Shown here piece after piece: positions 34,040 to 47,387 of a stretch of 64,000 bases of DNA. This DNA comes from Vigna angularis. Lineage: Eukaryota > Streptophyta > Magnoliopsida > Fabales > Fabaceae. The DNA lies in the NCBI RefSeq assembly GCF_016808095.1, contig NC_068974.1, positions 12,462,001 through 12,526,000 on the forward strand. Direction: 5' to 3'. The translations under genes were made by a program, and so were the position numbers. The notes under the pieces are model-generated. The model saw only the letters and a program-made list of their open reading frames with translations, made no database searches and was not told the origin of the DNA. Within the stretch, counting starts at the first letter, position 1; the number at the start of each line of letters is the position of its first letter.

Positions 34040-35182
34040 GAGATTTAGAGGTTGTGGAGTTAGGTGACAAACAAGGGTGCCATAGGTGGTGCTAGGTGCA
34101 ACTTAGTAGTGCTAGGCGCAATTGGAACTCTAGTTCTAGGTAGTCCCTGTTTTCTTTTTGCTTTTTCTATGCGAGTTAGGGTCTCTTAAGGTAAAAGTTT
34201 GAGAAAAATAATGAGGTTTTAGAGTGTTTTAAATTAATTAGAATCATTAGGAGAAAAATATGAGTTTTGTATGTGTGTTGTGAATGTATTGACTCTTAGG
34301 GAGGGAGTATTACACTGTTGAGATGTGATTTTTTGGATGGTGTATTAAGAGGGATTCCATACAGACTATCCTAATTCTACTAATATCAAACTCATGTAAA
34401 GGATGATATCTAGTGGTGGAAGTTGAAGGAGATTCTTGTCATTTGGAGTTTAGGTATGAAATAAGATATTGTGTCAAAAGGGATTGGTGTCCTAATGTGA
34501 ATCTATAATTATAGCTCATGAGAGACAAAGAGTAAGTTATGACAAGTGTATAGTCTCTGAGTCACTTAATACATATGTCTTCTAGAAGTAGAGTCAAATA
34601 TTTAAATTTATGCATGTGCCATGGGAGTTGTGTAAGGTGATGGATAATTTGAATTGTTTGTACTTAAGCTTTTATGATTGTAACCTAGTGTTGATATTAT
34701 TACATGGAGAATAGTAAATCTTCACTAGCTTACTCTTTATTTTATTTTATTTTTTGTGATGTCTATGATGATTATATATATGTATTATATGTGAGCAAAA
34801 GACCAGGCAGATGATCTTTTAAAAAATGTAAATAGAATGTGTATTTTAAATTAGGATGTAGAACTTCTTGAACATGATAAGTTCTTTTTGGAAAAATTTC
34901 ATATGTATTGTAAACATTTGTATATTAGTATGTTTAAAGGGTATTTTATGCTAAGATTCATACAATGATAATCAATCTACGTTTTAAATAAATTCTATTT
35001 GAAAATTCGTTTAACTTTAATGAGAATATGTGCTTTAGATGTCAAGGGAGTTTCTTTTATATATAAAAAGGAAAAGACTTTTCTTAAGTTGAATTAAGAA
35101 AGAAAAGGCTCTTTATGAAGATTTTGTTTCTTAAAGCGAAGAAAATGTTAGGAATTCAAGGTAAGTCTATAGTTTCACATAG
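34040..35182. other. No gene seen
   Basis: AT-rich intergenic DNA without recognisable ORFs or repeats, apart from a short GGTGCTAGGTGCAACTTAGT / GTGCTAGGCGCAATTGGAAC near-duplicate at 34089-34130. Confidence 0.5.
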
Positions 35183-35292
35183 GATAAAAGAAATTTTCAT
35201 TGTTCTCCTTCCATATATTCTCTTTCAATATATTTTCTCGTTCGTTTCTATTCATTTTTGTTCCCTATTAAAAAACTTTGTTTTCTTATAAA

Positions 35293-35305
35293 CACCAACA
35301 ATTGG
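35293..35305 (+). other. Primer binding site, altered tRNA-Met type
   Basis: TTGGTATTTAGAGCT (about 35291-35305) matches the usual TGGTATCAGAGCT except for TTT in place of TCA. Confidence 0.75.
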
Positions 35306-35341
35306 TATTTAGAGCTTTTTTTTTTCTTACGGGACCTTAGA

Positions 35342-36047
35342 ATGGATTTTGAAACAAGCTTTCCCCAAGCAACTCTTCCAATTTTCAATGAGGAAAACAA
35401 TGATTTTTGGACGGTTAAAATCGAGGCTTGCCTAGAAGCTTTAGATCTTTGGGAAGCCATAGAAGAAGATTATGAAATCCTTCCGCTGCCTGAATATCCC
35501 ACTATGGCCCAGATAAAAAATCATAAGGAGAAGAAAACCCGAAAAGCAAAAGCAAAGTCATGTCTTTATGTTGGCATCTATCATCTTTACTAGGATCATG
35601 ACTCTCAAATCAACAAAAGCAATTTGGGATTATCTGAAGAGAGAATATATTGGAGATGAAAAAATTTGAAGCATGCAAGTACTTAACTGGATGAGAGAAT
35701 TTGAACTTCAAAGGATGAAAGAGTGTGACACAATCAAGCAGTATTCAAACAAATTGTTGGGTATTGCCGACAAGATAAAATTATTGGGAAGTAATTTTGC
35801 AGATTCTAGAATTGTTGAGAAAATTTTGGTGACCGTACCAGAAAGGTATGAAGCATTTATTGCTTCTTTGGAAAATACAAAGGATATTTTTAAAATCACT
35901 CTTGTTGAAGTGATACATGCCTTCCAAGCCCAAGAGCAACGAAGATTGATGAGGGAAGATTATTCTACTAAAGGTGTTCTTCTAGCTAAGAGTCAACAAG
36001 CAAAAACTACAAGAAGAATCATACAGCCAACAGTCAAAGTAGTGTAA
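35342..36047 (+). pseudogene. Copia gag (DUF4219/UBN2 type), frameshifted
   Basis: ATG at 35342 starts MDFETSFPQATLPIFNEENN, with the FDGxNYxxW-like start FNEENNDFWTVKIEACLEAL. After about 35575 the frame shifts (TLKSTKAIWDYLKREYIGDE), a TGA follows DEKI, and the UBN2 part continues at 35673 (LNWMREFELQRMKECDTIKQ, ADSRIVEKILVTVPERYE, VIHAFQAQEQRRL). Gag would form the RNA-packaging particle. At least one frameshift and one stop break it. Confidence 0.85.
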
Positions 36048-36079
36048 ATAATTACAACAAAGGAAAGGGTGAAAAGAAA

Positions 36080-37440
36080 AATTACCCTCCTTGTCAACAC
36101 TGTGGCAAAATGGGTCACCCTCCATTCAGATGTTGGAGGAGACCAGATGCCAAATCCATAAAGTGCAATCAAGTGGGACATGAAGCAATCATATGCATGA
36201 GCAAAAATCAATCGCAAGAGGAAGAAGCTAAAGTTGTTGATCAAGAGGAGGAGGAAGATCAATTTTTTGTGGCCACATGTTTTGCAAGGAGTGAAGAAAA
36301 TGAAAGTTGGTTGATTGATAGTAGTTGCACAAACCATATGACCTATGACAAGGATCTTTTCAAAGATTTAAAGCCAACCAACATCACCAAAGTCAAAATA
36401 GGCAATGGTGATTATATTTCAGTCAAAGGAAAGGGAATTGTTGCAATAACAAGTTGGTCAGGTACAAAGTTAATTTCTGATGTCCTTTTTGTACAAGAAA
36501 TTCAACAAAACCTATTGAGTGTTGGCCAATTGATTGAAGGAGGCTTCAAAGTCGCTTTTGAAGACAACTTTTGTTTGATCACAGCTAGTAAAAAAAATTT
36601 CAAAATCAAAATAAAAGGAAAATTTTTTGCTCTAAATCCATTGGAGGAAGAGCAAGCTGCCTTTCTTGTCAAGGAGAACATCACAGAAGTATGGCATAAG
36701 AGGCTTGGGCATTATCATCACCAAGGGCTGCTGAAAATGAGGTCTAAGAAAATGGCAGCTGATTTTCCAGAACTTGATGATCAAATACCAACATGCAAGA
36801 CATGTCAATTTGGAAAGCAAAAAAGAAATTCATTCCCAAATTCAACATGGAGAGCCACTCACAAATTGCAGCTCATCCACACGGATGTCACAAGCCCTCA
36901 CAGAACACCTTCCTTAAAAGGTAGTCTCTATTTTATTACCTTTATTGATGACTTCACCAAAATGTGCTGGATTTTTTTCTTGAAGTTTAAATCAGAAGTA
37001 GCACAAGTTTTTTGGAAGTTTAAGAGAAGAGCTGAGAATGAAAGCAGCTGCAAAATTCATATTGTAAGATCTGATAGTGAGTGGAGAAATAGATACATCA
37101 TGGAGATGTCAAGATGCACATTGAATAAGAAGAATATGCCAAAAACGTTTTGGGCAGAGGCAACAAATACAGTTGTGTTTCTTCAAAACAGGCTTTTAAC
37201 AAAGGCTGTGAGAGAAATGACACCATTTGAGGCATGATATGGTTATAAACCATCTTTAAAATTTCTTAAAGTATGTGGTTGTTTATGTTTCACTCATGTG
37301 CCATAGAGTAAGCGTGACAAGCTTGACAGGAGAGATTCACCAAGCATTTTTATAAGTTATAGTTCTGTCAGTAAAGCCTATAAAATTTTCCAGCAACAAG
37401 CTGAAAATTTTAATATCATCAAGTTCGAGCTTCTAAGGAA
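36080..37440 (+). pseudogene. Copia pol: zinc knuckle, protease, integrase; RT missing
   Basis: A knuckle (CQHCGKMGHPPFRC, then a second imperfect one) precedes protease with WLIDSSCTNHM (active-site Asp kept, usual DSGAxxH). GAG-pre-integrase has WHKRLGHYHHQGLLKM and CKTCQFGKQ, completing the HHCC zinc finger. Integrase core: LIHTDV and FITFIDDFTKMCW carry the first Asp, RSDSEW the second. The stretch with the catalytic Glu is deleted, as RSDSEW runs almost straight into MEMSRCTLNKKNMPKTFWAE. After 37237 stops appear (THVP-stop-SKRDKLD) and no RT follows. It is inactive. Confidence 0.88.
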
Positions 37441-37478
37441 AAAAATTGGTGTTTGCAGCTCCTAAAACAAGGAGGGGT

Positions 37479-37792
37479 GTTAGAAAATTGCTTTGAAACA
37501 TGTCCCACCTTTTAATTCTGTTTTATTTTTTTACTATTTTCCTAGTTTTAAGGAATCATTTTAGGTTTGTTATTTCTTATTCATGCATTTTATTTAATGA
37601 CTTAATTCTAGGAACATATTGTTAGTGGGTAGTTATTTTTTAAATTTTATAAATTGCAATGTTTTCTAATTCAATAAAAGAAATTTTCATTGTTCTCCTT
37701 TCATATATATTCTCCTTCAATATATTTTCTCGTTTGTTTTTGTTCATTTTTGTTTCCTATTAAAAAACTTTGCTTTCTTATAAACATCAACA
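37479..37792 (+). repeat. Copia right LTR
   Basis: Starts TGTTAGAAAATTGC after purine-rich AACAAGGAGGGG (a polypurine tract) and ends AACATCAACA. The last ~120 bp match 35183-35292. Confidence 0.8.
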
Positions 37793-39696
37793 TAGTATAT
37801 AAGTAAAAAGAACTCACAAACTCATTTTAAGGTTTTGGATTGAAAGTGTCTCGATCTCTTATATAGACTTGTTGACAACTCATTAGTATTGAATCTCTCA
37901 TTATCTCCCCCAAAATACCTCACCTAAACTTCTTAAGAAATCTATTTTCATAATAAATTTCTTAAAAAGGGTTTTTTAAAATCAAGAAACTCCTTAAAAA
38001 AAAATCGGCATTTATATCTATCTCTCATATCAACTATATGAATGATGTAATCTAAGAATTTTCTCATTTTTTTTTTGTTTTTCAATCTTGGGGTTTTGGA
38101 TGTCTATAATTAAAACTTAATCTTTTATCTTTTATATGATAGTGATATTAATTCAACCAGTTTTTGCAGATAAAGTGGTTCAAACACTAAATGACTTTGT
38201 ATCCCAAAATTGGGTATACCTTGCAAAAGACAAAGTCTTCTTCAATCAAAACCTTGGCAATTTCTCATTTTTCACCAATTCTAGGTGTTGTCAACTCCTC
38301 TCAATTAATTTGCATTTATTCTTCAAACACCCTTGTCTAGAAGCTACTCTCTTCAGAGTTCTACACTAACCTCTTATTCAATTACAAGTCTTGCTGCATG
38401 TCACATTTCCTTTACAAAAAGTAGCAGAAGATAATGAAAGTAACAAGGAGAGGAAAAAGTTTGTCTGAGAAAGTGTGTCACATGGGATACCTTTATTAAC
38501 ATATTGAAATATATTCATATTAACAATCAAATATTACACCAGCACATTTCAAGTGCACTGAAAACCACTCAAACGAACTCCAAACCAACTCCATACCAAT
38601 AAGTCTAAATTTTCTCATGAATCCTTTTTTGTGTTCTTCCTATGTGAACTTTTAAAATACATTAATGTTAGTATATTAAAACAAAAAATTAAGTATATTT
38701 TTAGTTTCTGAACTTATATAAAAAATTTGAATTTATCTTTTTGTTAAAATTTAATATATTTTGGTTCTCATATTTAAAAAATGAATTATAATATTTTTAA
38801 TCTAATATCGTAAATTTTGTTAGATATGTTAAATGGTATATTGTATACTGACATTTAAACTCATCATGTCAAAACGATGTAAACAACTCAAACATTATCT
38901 TAAATTAAACGTAGTTAGATTAAGAAGATTATATCAATTCATTTAGAAACCAAAATATATTAAATTTGAATAAAGAAAAAATTTAAATTTTAAATTTAAA
39001 TTTAAATTTAAATTTAAAGAATAAAAATATATTTAATTTTAAAATAAAAATCAAATCATCATGATGAATATATTTTGAAGATACATATAAACAATACCAA
39101 AAGCTGAACTGACAATCTAAACTCCTCACCAACTCCAAAACACATTGTGGGATGACATTCACCAAAGCCAAAAAGTTGGAGAATACAGCAAAGATAACAG
39201 CCCCATACAAAGAGGAAAAAGAAGAGGAATGTGGTCCTACACTCCCCTATGCAAGTATCCCACACAGGCTGTTAAAGGGAATAATAAATAATGCAAAGCC
39301 TGATTGCTCACATGGACTAAAACCAAAAAGTAAACTGACACCACACATGCCCTTGCCTTGCCTCACAATTGCACATGCACATGGTCACTGTCCCCTAAGT
39401 CTCACTCCTTAATAACACCATCCTAAACCTTCTTCTTCTCCTAATCTTTCACTTAAATAATCAATTGGAAATTAATTAATCACACCCAAACTTTCATTCA
39501 ACTCCACACACCTCATGAAATAAGAAAACCCTTTTTAACTCTCTCTTTCTCCCTATCTAATCTACTCTAATATTATACACAAAGTAACATTACAACTATA
39601 GTTAGCATGCACATTACACATATATGCTCTTCAGCACACATAATCTTGGTCTTGATCTCTTCTGGGTCAATTCATTTTTCTGAGTTGAAGTTGGGA
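37793..39696. other. Intergenic, no gene established
   Basis: Contains a possible MITE relative of the kinase-intron element (about 38690-38960) and an (AAATTT)n stretch at 38980-39018. Non-AT-rich stretches at 38130-38380 and 39150-39420 give ORFs of 77-86 codons without recognisable domains. The part next to 39697 is the 3' UTR/terminator side of the TAG gene. Confidence 0.4.
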
Positions 39697-42029
39697 CTAT
39701 AGGGAGGACTCTGTGGTGCATTGCAAGTGTCTATGGCAAGTGATTAAGTGATCATTGGTGAGTCCAGCTACTTGCATAAATGAGTGAAGCACTGTTGGAC
39801 CTACAAACCTAAAGCCTCTCCTGATCATGTCTTTGCTTATGCTCTCTGATTTTGATGTCTTCACTGGAATCTTGTGGCCAAACTTGTATTGTGTGGAGAT
39901 GGGCTTGTGATTCACAAAACCCCAAATGTACTTGTCAAATGAACCAAACTCCTTGTTAATCTGCAATGACCCAGTTTAGAAAGAGATTGTTAAAAATCTA
40001 TATCTTCATATATTCACCACAGAACGTGTTATCACATAAATTAGTCCAATAGAGTTGTGCATTTTCTCTACATGTCTCTTTCTATGTCTCCTCAATTAAA
40101 ATATAACACTTGAGCAAAAGAAATTAGCAACTGAGAGAGAGAGAAATTGTAGTTGCAAGTTGTTTTTTTATGTTTGACAGACAGGAAAAGAGACAAATAT
40201 TTTAAGTCCAAACCCAACACTCCTTTACTACCTGTCAAAAGGAATTTTTTGTGGGTACAGTACACATCTGTTTCAGAATTTAATTAGATACATTATGGTA
40301 TACCCTTTTGTTTTCATTTTTATCCAATTACACATTGTCATAAATAATAACTACATTAAAAGACATGTCTCAAGAGGTTGATACGGTTGGAAACTGAAGA
40401 GAAGTTAACAAAATGCAGTGGAATGAAAAAGTCATTATTGTACTTCTCATCATTCATACTCTTAACTAATCTGTTTTTTTGTCAAGAGAACATTCACTCA
40501 ATTCATGAGACTAGTGGTCTTGGAGGGCCATAATGTGTGTAAAGAAGAGAGACCAGTTAGCAAAGAGAGAGTAAAAGGATGCCTTTTCTGAGGCTTGATT
40601 CTTTCTTACCTCTAAAATTCTGTTAGCATTGTCAACAACACCTCGAACTCTGCTGATATCAATGCCATATTCCAAACTAATAGATACCATTTGCTTATCA
40701 GTCATGTTGGCCAAGGTTGCTGCATCAAATTCTGAAAATGCAGTCCTGCACAAAGTTTAAAATTCTTTAGTTGGTTCATTTAAGGGGACCCCATCAAAAG
40801 AAAGTTCCATGTTGGTGTGCGGTGCAATGAAGCATTTATATGTTTCTTTCTGCAGAATCCAACCTGAAATCTTGGCGTTTCTTCAAGATTGAGGTCCAAT
40901 CTGATCCAACCTGAGCACCACTTAAAACTAGAAGTTCAAACAACATCCTGTGGGCACAATAATGTTTTTGTTAATCATCACTTGTCTCTAAATATCTTTG
41001 GTTTGGTCAAAGGTTCTGCTCCTTGTATAAATGTCTAAATAAATGTTTACAGGAGAACAAAATATGAAGGTAGAAGGAGTTAAGTTTCTTATACATAATT
41101 TAATTCACAGAAGCTTTCTTATTTAACGTTTTCAAAAGTTAACTCGAATTTGTGTATGAACTTTAGTTTACAGAAAAACTTAATTCGTTTTGCTTTATGA
41201 TTTTCTTCTTTTATTCATTGAAAAAATTATCCAACTAAGATGGTAACTTACTTGTCATCATGAACCGGAACTCCCCATTCTTCATCATGATAAGCAATAT
41301 AGATGGGATCTACGTAGCAGAAGAGGCATTGAGATTAGCACATTGCAGAAGTATAAAAGGTAAGGAATCAATTTGCATTGAAATTTGAATTCAGTTACCT
41401 GAATTAGCTGTGATAAAGCTGCATCTCTTCTCCTCCTCAGTTGTCTTTGAAGTAAGATTGGTTGAAGGATCAAGAGGAACAACTCTTTCAAACTTTGCAG
41501 ACTTTGATCTTCCATAATGGGCAATCTTCATTTTTCTCTGTGCATGCTGCAGTGCCATCTGTTCCCTCCTCACTGCAGCTATGCTTCCTGGGGATTCAGT
41601 GATCAGAGTGGAAGAGTAGCTCAACGATGCCTCTATGGAGGCAGAAGAAGCTGAAGTGGCACAGGATCCTTCCTTAAAACTCTTAGACTTTTTCCTCTCA
41701 AGAGTTGGAGTTTTGATGGTGTGTCTTGGGGTAACAATCTTCTCAGAACTTGAGTTCAGTCCATTACTATCACTGCCTCTCTTTATAGCTGGAGGCCTAG
41801 GGGACTTAGACTTTGGAGAAACAGGAGGTGTGAGTGAGGTCTTGGTTGGAAGTGGTGGTGAAGGTGGAGAAGGTGATTTTGGTGACACTTTCTTGATTGA
41901 ATTTCTCCTCACAAGATTAGGAACTCTGTTACAAGTAGGTTGAAGAACTGGCCTACCATTGATTCTGGCCAAAGGGTATGTGGCTGTGGCTTCTATGCCT
42001 ACAGTCACTTTGGTCTTGGAGCTGCACAT
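39697..42029 (-). CDS. DNA-3-methyladenine glycosylase I (TAG) family protein
   Basis: Five exons on the minus strand: 42029-41399, 41309-41252, 40947-40864, 40745-40610 and 39960-39697, all with GT-AG junctions and consistent phases, giving 390 aa. Residues 1-200 are basic and Ser/Pro-rich (SPKSPSPPSPPLP) with no domain, as in plant members of this family. The C-terminal ~190 residues are the TAG helix-hairpin-helix glycosylase fold, which removes alkylated bases such as 3-methyladenine from DNA. The four zinc ligands known from E. coli TAG are kept: Cys203 (KRCSF), His218 (YHDEEWG), His374 (NDHLI), Cys378 (TCHR). The glutamate of E. coli LEGQQAG is Ser239 here (LSGAQVG), so catalysis may differ. 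The aromatic and HhH parts (SDWTSILKKRQDFR, GIDISRVRG, RGFRFVGPTV) are intact. Expected in nucleus or organelle. No stop or frameshift was found, so it should be functional. Confidence 0.95.
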
Positions 42030-42183
42030 TTTGTTGTGTGCTTGTGTAGTTTATGAGGGGAGTGTTGAAAAGGAAGAGGTCTTAATGAATTAGGAGATGC
42101 AATGAAACAATGGCAAAGGAAGAAGGGAAGAAAAGGAAGGATGTGATGTGAGATTGAAGGAGAGTGAAGGGAGCGATGTGGGG

Positions 42184-42193
42184 TTTTATAAAA
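42184..42193 (-). promoter_or_regulatory. Candidate TATA box of the TAG gene
   Basis: Minus strand reads TTTATAAAAC about 155 bp before the ATG, preceded by AT-poor CT-rich DNA. Position fits a promoter with a ~120-nt leader. No transcript evidence. Confidence 0.55.
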
Positions 42194-42202
42194 TGTGAGG
42201 AT

Positions 42203-44840
<2,638 letters not shown>

Positions 44841-44845
44841 TTAGT

Positions 44846-45301
44846 GTTTATGCTAGAATGGGACGAGGAAAACACCTGCTTCTTCCGTTCGGTAACACTT
44901 CTCCGTCGCCGATCGGTCCTTCTCGTTTCCGTACTACTTCTCGAATCCTCCTCTCTTCTTGCTAATGTGGGAGATGACCTGTAGGAAACACTCTGACGCT
45001 CAAGTCAGAATTTATCTCCGCAAGTCTAGTCAAAATCAGAAATCAAAGAGTTTACATTCTTAATCGATTGTTATTTATATGGTTTCAAGGAATATTATCC
45101 ATTAATTTATCTTTTAATGACGATCAATGTCAACCTTAACTGCTCCACAGTGACCGTTACCTCATTAATTATGCATTGATTGACATTCAAAAGTTGTCTC
45201 CCGCAAGCGGTTGGATAGTATTATTCTAGTGTCTGGTCGGTCTAACCTACTCGGTATTGACCCAAGTGTGTCCAGTCGGTCTAACCTACCCGGTAGTAAC
45301 A
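44846..45301 (-). repeat. 3' LTR of the Retand-like element
   Basis: Plus-strand ends TGTTTATGCTAGAATGGG...CCGGTAGTAACA; TG/CA termini. It matches 51798-52254 along its whole length. TTATTTATATGG near 45071 is a possible promoter TATA. Confidence 0.95.
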
Positions 45302-45317
45302 CCAGTCCCCCAAGCCC
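45302..45317 (-). other. Polypurine tract of the Retand-like element
   Basis: Minus strand GGGCTTGGGGGACTGG directly before the 3' LTR. Confidence 0.8.
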
Positions 45318-45646
45318 GAGCAAAATTATTTTTGCGTAGGGTTTTGAAATAGCTTCCGATCGGTTTGCTTCTTTTCCCACCAGGACCTTCAACCGCGTTG
45401 ACACTGAAAGGGCGTGAATTCGTAGAGTCGCGATGGTAAAATTTAAGCGGGAGAAGTAAAAAATGAACCGTCAGATCGCCTAGACCGTTAGATCTTTCTT
45501 CATTTGACGCTCTAGATTCACTTGGCGAACCGCTTCTTACCTCCTATAAATAGCCCCGAATTTGCCCTAATTTTTTACCCCTTTCTCCTCGCCTTCATTT
45601 CTTACTCGTGCCAATTCTCCTCATCTTCATCCTATCTCAGGTAATC

Positions 45647-47159
45647 ATGTCTTCCAATGCTGCCAGTGAAGAGGTCAGGGGGTATGCCGATGATGAAGTT
45701 GGTACTTCATCGTCCTCCTCGGGTGCCGTCGCTGGTTAGGGTGCTGCAGTCACCAACTCAGGGAACTCCTCCGATCTTTTAGCGGATAGTGACGCTCCCG
45801 AAGAAGTCGTCATTAACGTGGACTCTTCCGGTGCCTGGGACGGTAAACCCAGAAATTGGCCTGTTGTCGCTGGCTATGACTGGGCTCCCCACGAGGTTAG
45901 GCAAATTTCATCTTCTTTTTACCATCGTCGTCCATTTAGGGACTTTGCCAGTAGTGTTTGTCTAGTCAAGGCTGCCAAGGACGCTAGCCATTTCAAACTA
46001 GTTGTTTGTCAGATGATCGAGCGCGTATGCCACGGTCGGGAAAATTACCCCACAGACTTCTTTTATGCCTACGCCACAATGTTTAAAGATTTAAAGGTTC
46101 TTCTACCCTTTTCGGATTTTCAAATGGGCGTTCTGAGGGAGCTGAACGTTGCTCCTACCGAGCTGCACCCGAACGGTTGGGCGTTCATGTAAGCGTTTTC
46201 CGCTATCTATACGGGCTTAGCCTTATACCCCACGCTTGGGGCCTTCCTTTACTTCTTTCACGTACAATCGCATCCTTCGAAACCCTGGGTTTCCCTTCGG
46301 ACGATCAGGAATAGACATTTATTGTCTCTTTTCAACAGCTCGTACAAAGACTTTAAAGGGCACTTCTTTAAGGTCGTCCCTTTGGAAGCTGGGTACCAAA
46401 GTTTCTGTTTCCCGGACGGGCAGGCTAAGTTTCTGTTTTACTGGACCAACAACCCCAAAAAGGTTATTTCCTGGCCCAAGTTACGGATGACACCCGAGGA
46501 TTTGGACTTGATAAGTCAACTAAGTCTGCTGCCCCCCAAGTCCTCTTCTCGCACGCTGATCGGTTTTCTGCGCAACAAAAATCTTCCGTCTAACGTGTTC
46601 GGTAAGCTACTTTTGACCACCTTTTGTTGAGCAGCCATTTGGAACTTATCTAAATATATTTTTGATGTGCAGATTACCTATCCAAGATGGATCCCGCAAA
46701 GAGCAGCACCTTCGTTCGCCTGTTCGCTCAGAGGAGGGCAATGTAAGGAAAACAAGAGGGGGCTCATCCCGCGCCCCGACCACTGCTGTCGTCCCTGCAA
46801 CGTCCCTACCAATCCAAAAGGCACAAACTCCTCCGCCCACTGCTAAAGTCCCTTCGCCCAAATCCACTCGTCGCCCTGCCGACAAGGCTCCCTAGTCAAA
46901 GTCTATCCCGAAGAAGAAAAGCAAACGAAAGGCCGTTCAGGAATCCTCTGCCGAATCCAAACGTGCCAAGAGGAGTCTGCCCAACAGTCCTCCCCTTTCT
47001 AGGTCGTTGAGTCCCAACACGTGGGTGGCGAAGCGCATCCACTTTGACCTTTTCGCTGAGGAAAAGGCTCTAGTCAGCGGGATGACCGAGGAGGAGGCCT
47101 CCAATATGGGTATGGAGTTGGCCGCTTAGTCTACAATGTGCTTAGCTTATACCCAATTG
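45647..47159 (+). pseudogene. Antisense ORF of the Tat/Retand element (Transposase_28/gypsy-type protein)
   Basis: ATG at 45647, opposite to the element's own direction. The N-terminus is acidic and Ser-rich. The core, from SFYHRRPFRDFASSV through FYAYATMFKDLKVLLPFSDF, WAFM-stop-AFSAIYTGLALYP, LGAFLYFFHVQSHPSKPWVS and LDLISQLSLLPPK, is the domain annotated as putative gypsy-type transposon (Transposase_28). In-frame stops lie at 45737 (TAG), 46190 (TAA) and 47127 (TAG), with a frameshift near 46745. A GT-AG intron (46602-46672) is needed to continue from NVFG into YLSKMDPAKSS. The tail is Lys/Ser/Pro-rich and ends near CLAYTQ at the Athila junction. Function is unknown; Tat elements are reported to carry such additional ORFs. 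Confidence 0.82.
46602..46672 (+). other. Predicted 71-bp intron in the antisense ORF
   Basis: Donor GTAAGCTAC after AACGTGTTCG and acceptor TTTTTGATGTGCAG before ATTACCTATCC; the joined frame continues the ORF. It contains a stop if read through (LLTTFC-stop). Confidence 0.7.
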
Positions 47160-47239
47160 ATTTTAGAACATTTAAATTTTATTTTGGTTTGTAATTTTTA
47201 AATATGTTGAACATTATTGTGTACATATTTTGCTGGACA

Positions 47240-47387
47240 TAACATCTACTGAAGGATGCTAGTTGGATATAGCATCTACTGAAGGATGCTAAGTTGTAAC
47301 ACCTACTGATGGGTGTTGGTGAGAAAATTTTGCACCTACTGATGGGTGCTGGTAAGTTTGTAACACCTACTGATGGGTGTTGGTGGA
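47240..47387 (+). repeat. Five tandem-like copies of a (C/T)ACTGA-GGTGT motif
   Basis: AACATCTACTGAAGGATGCT, AGCATCTACTGAAGGATGCT, AACACCTACTGATGGGTGTT, GCACCTACTGATGGGTGCT and AACACCTACTGATGGGTGTT follow each other at about 30-45 bp. Each is a near-palindrome (CACCTACTGATGGGTG). Confidence 0.85.

Larger units (their letters stand above)
35183..37792 (+). mobile_element. Truncated Ty1/copia retrotransposon
   Basis: The last ~110 bp before the PBS (35183-35292) match the end of the right LTR (37670-37792): ATAAAAGAAATTTTCATTGT ... AACACCAACA / AACATCAACA. The right LTR starts TGTTAGAAAATTGC near 37479 and is about 314 bp; the left one lacks its first ~190 bp. A mutated PBS, TTGGTATTTAGAGCT, follows the left LTR. 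Gag and pol to integrase are present; RT and RNase H are absent. The flanks give no clear target duplication. Confidence 0.85.
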
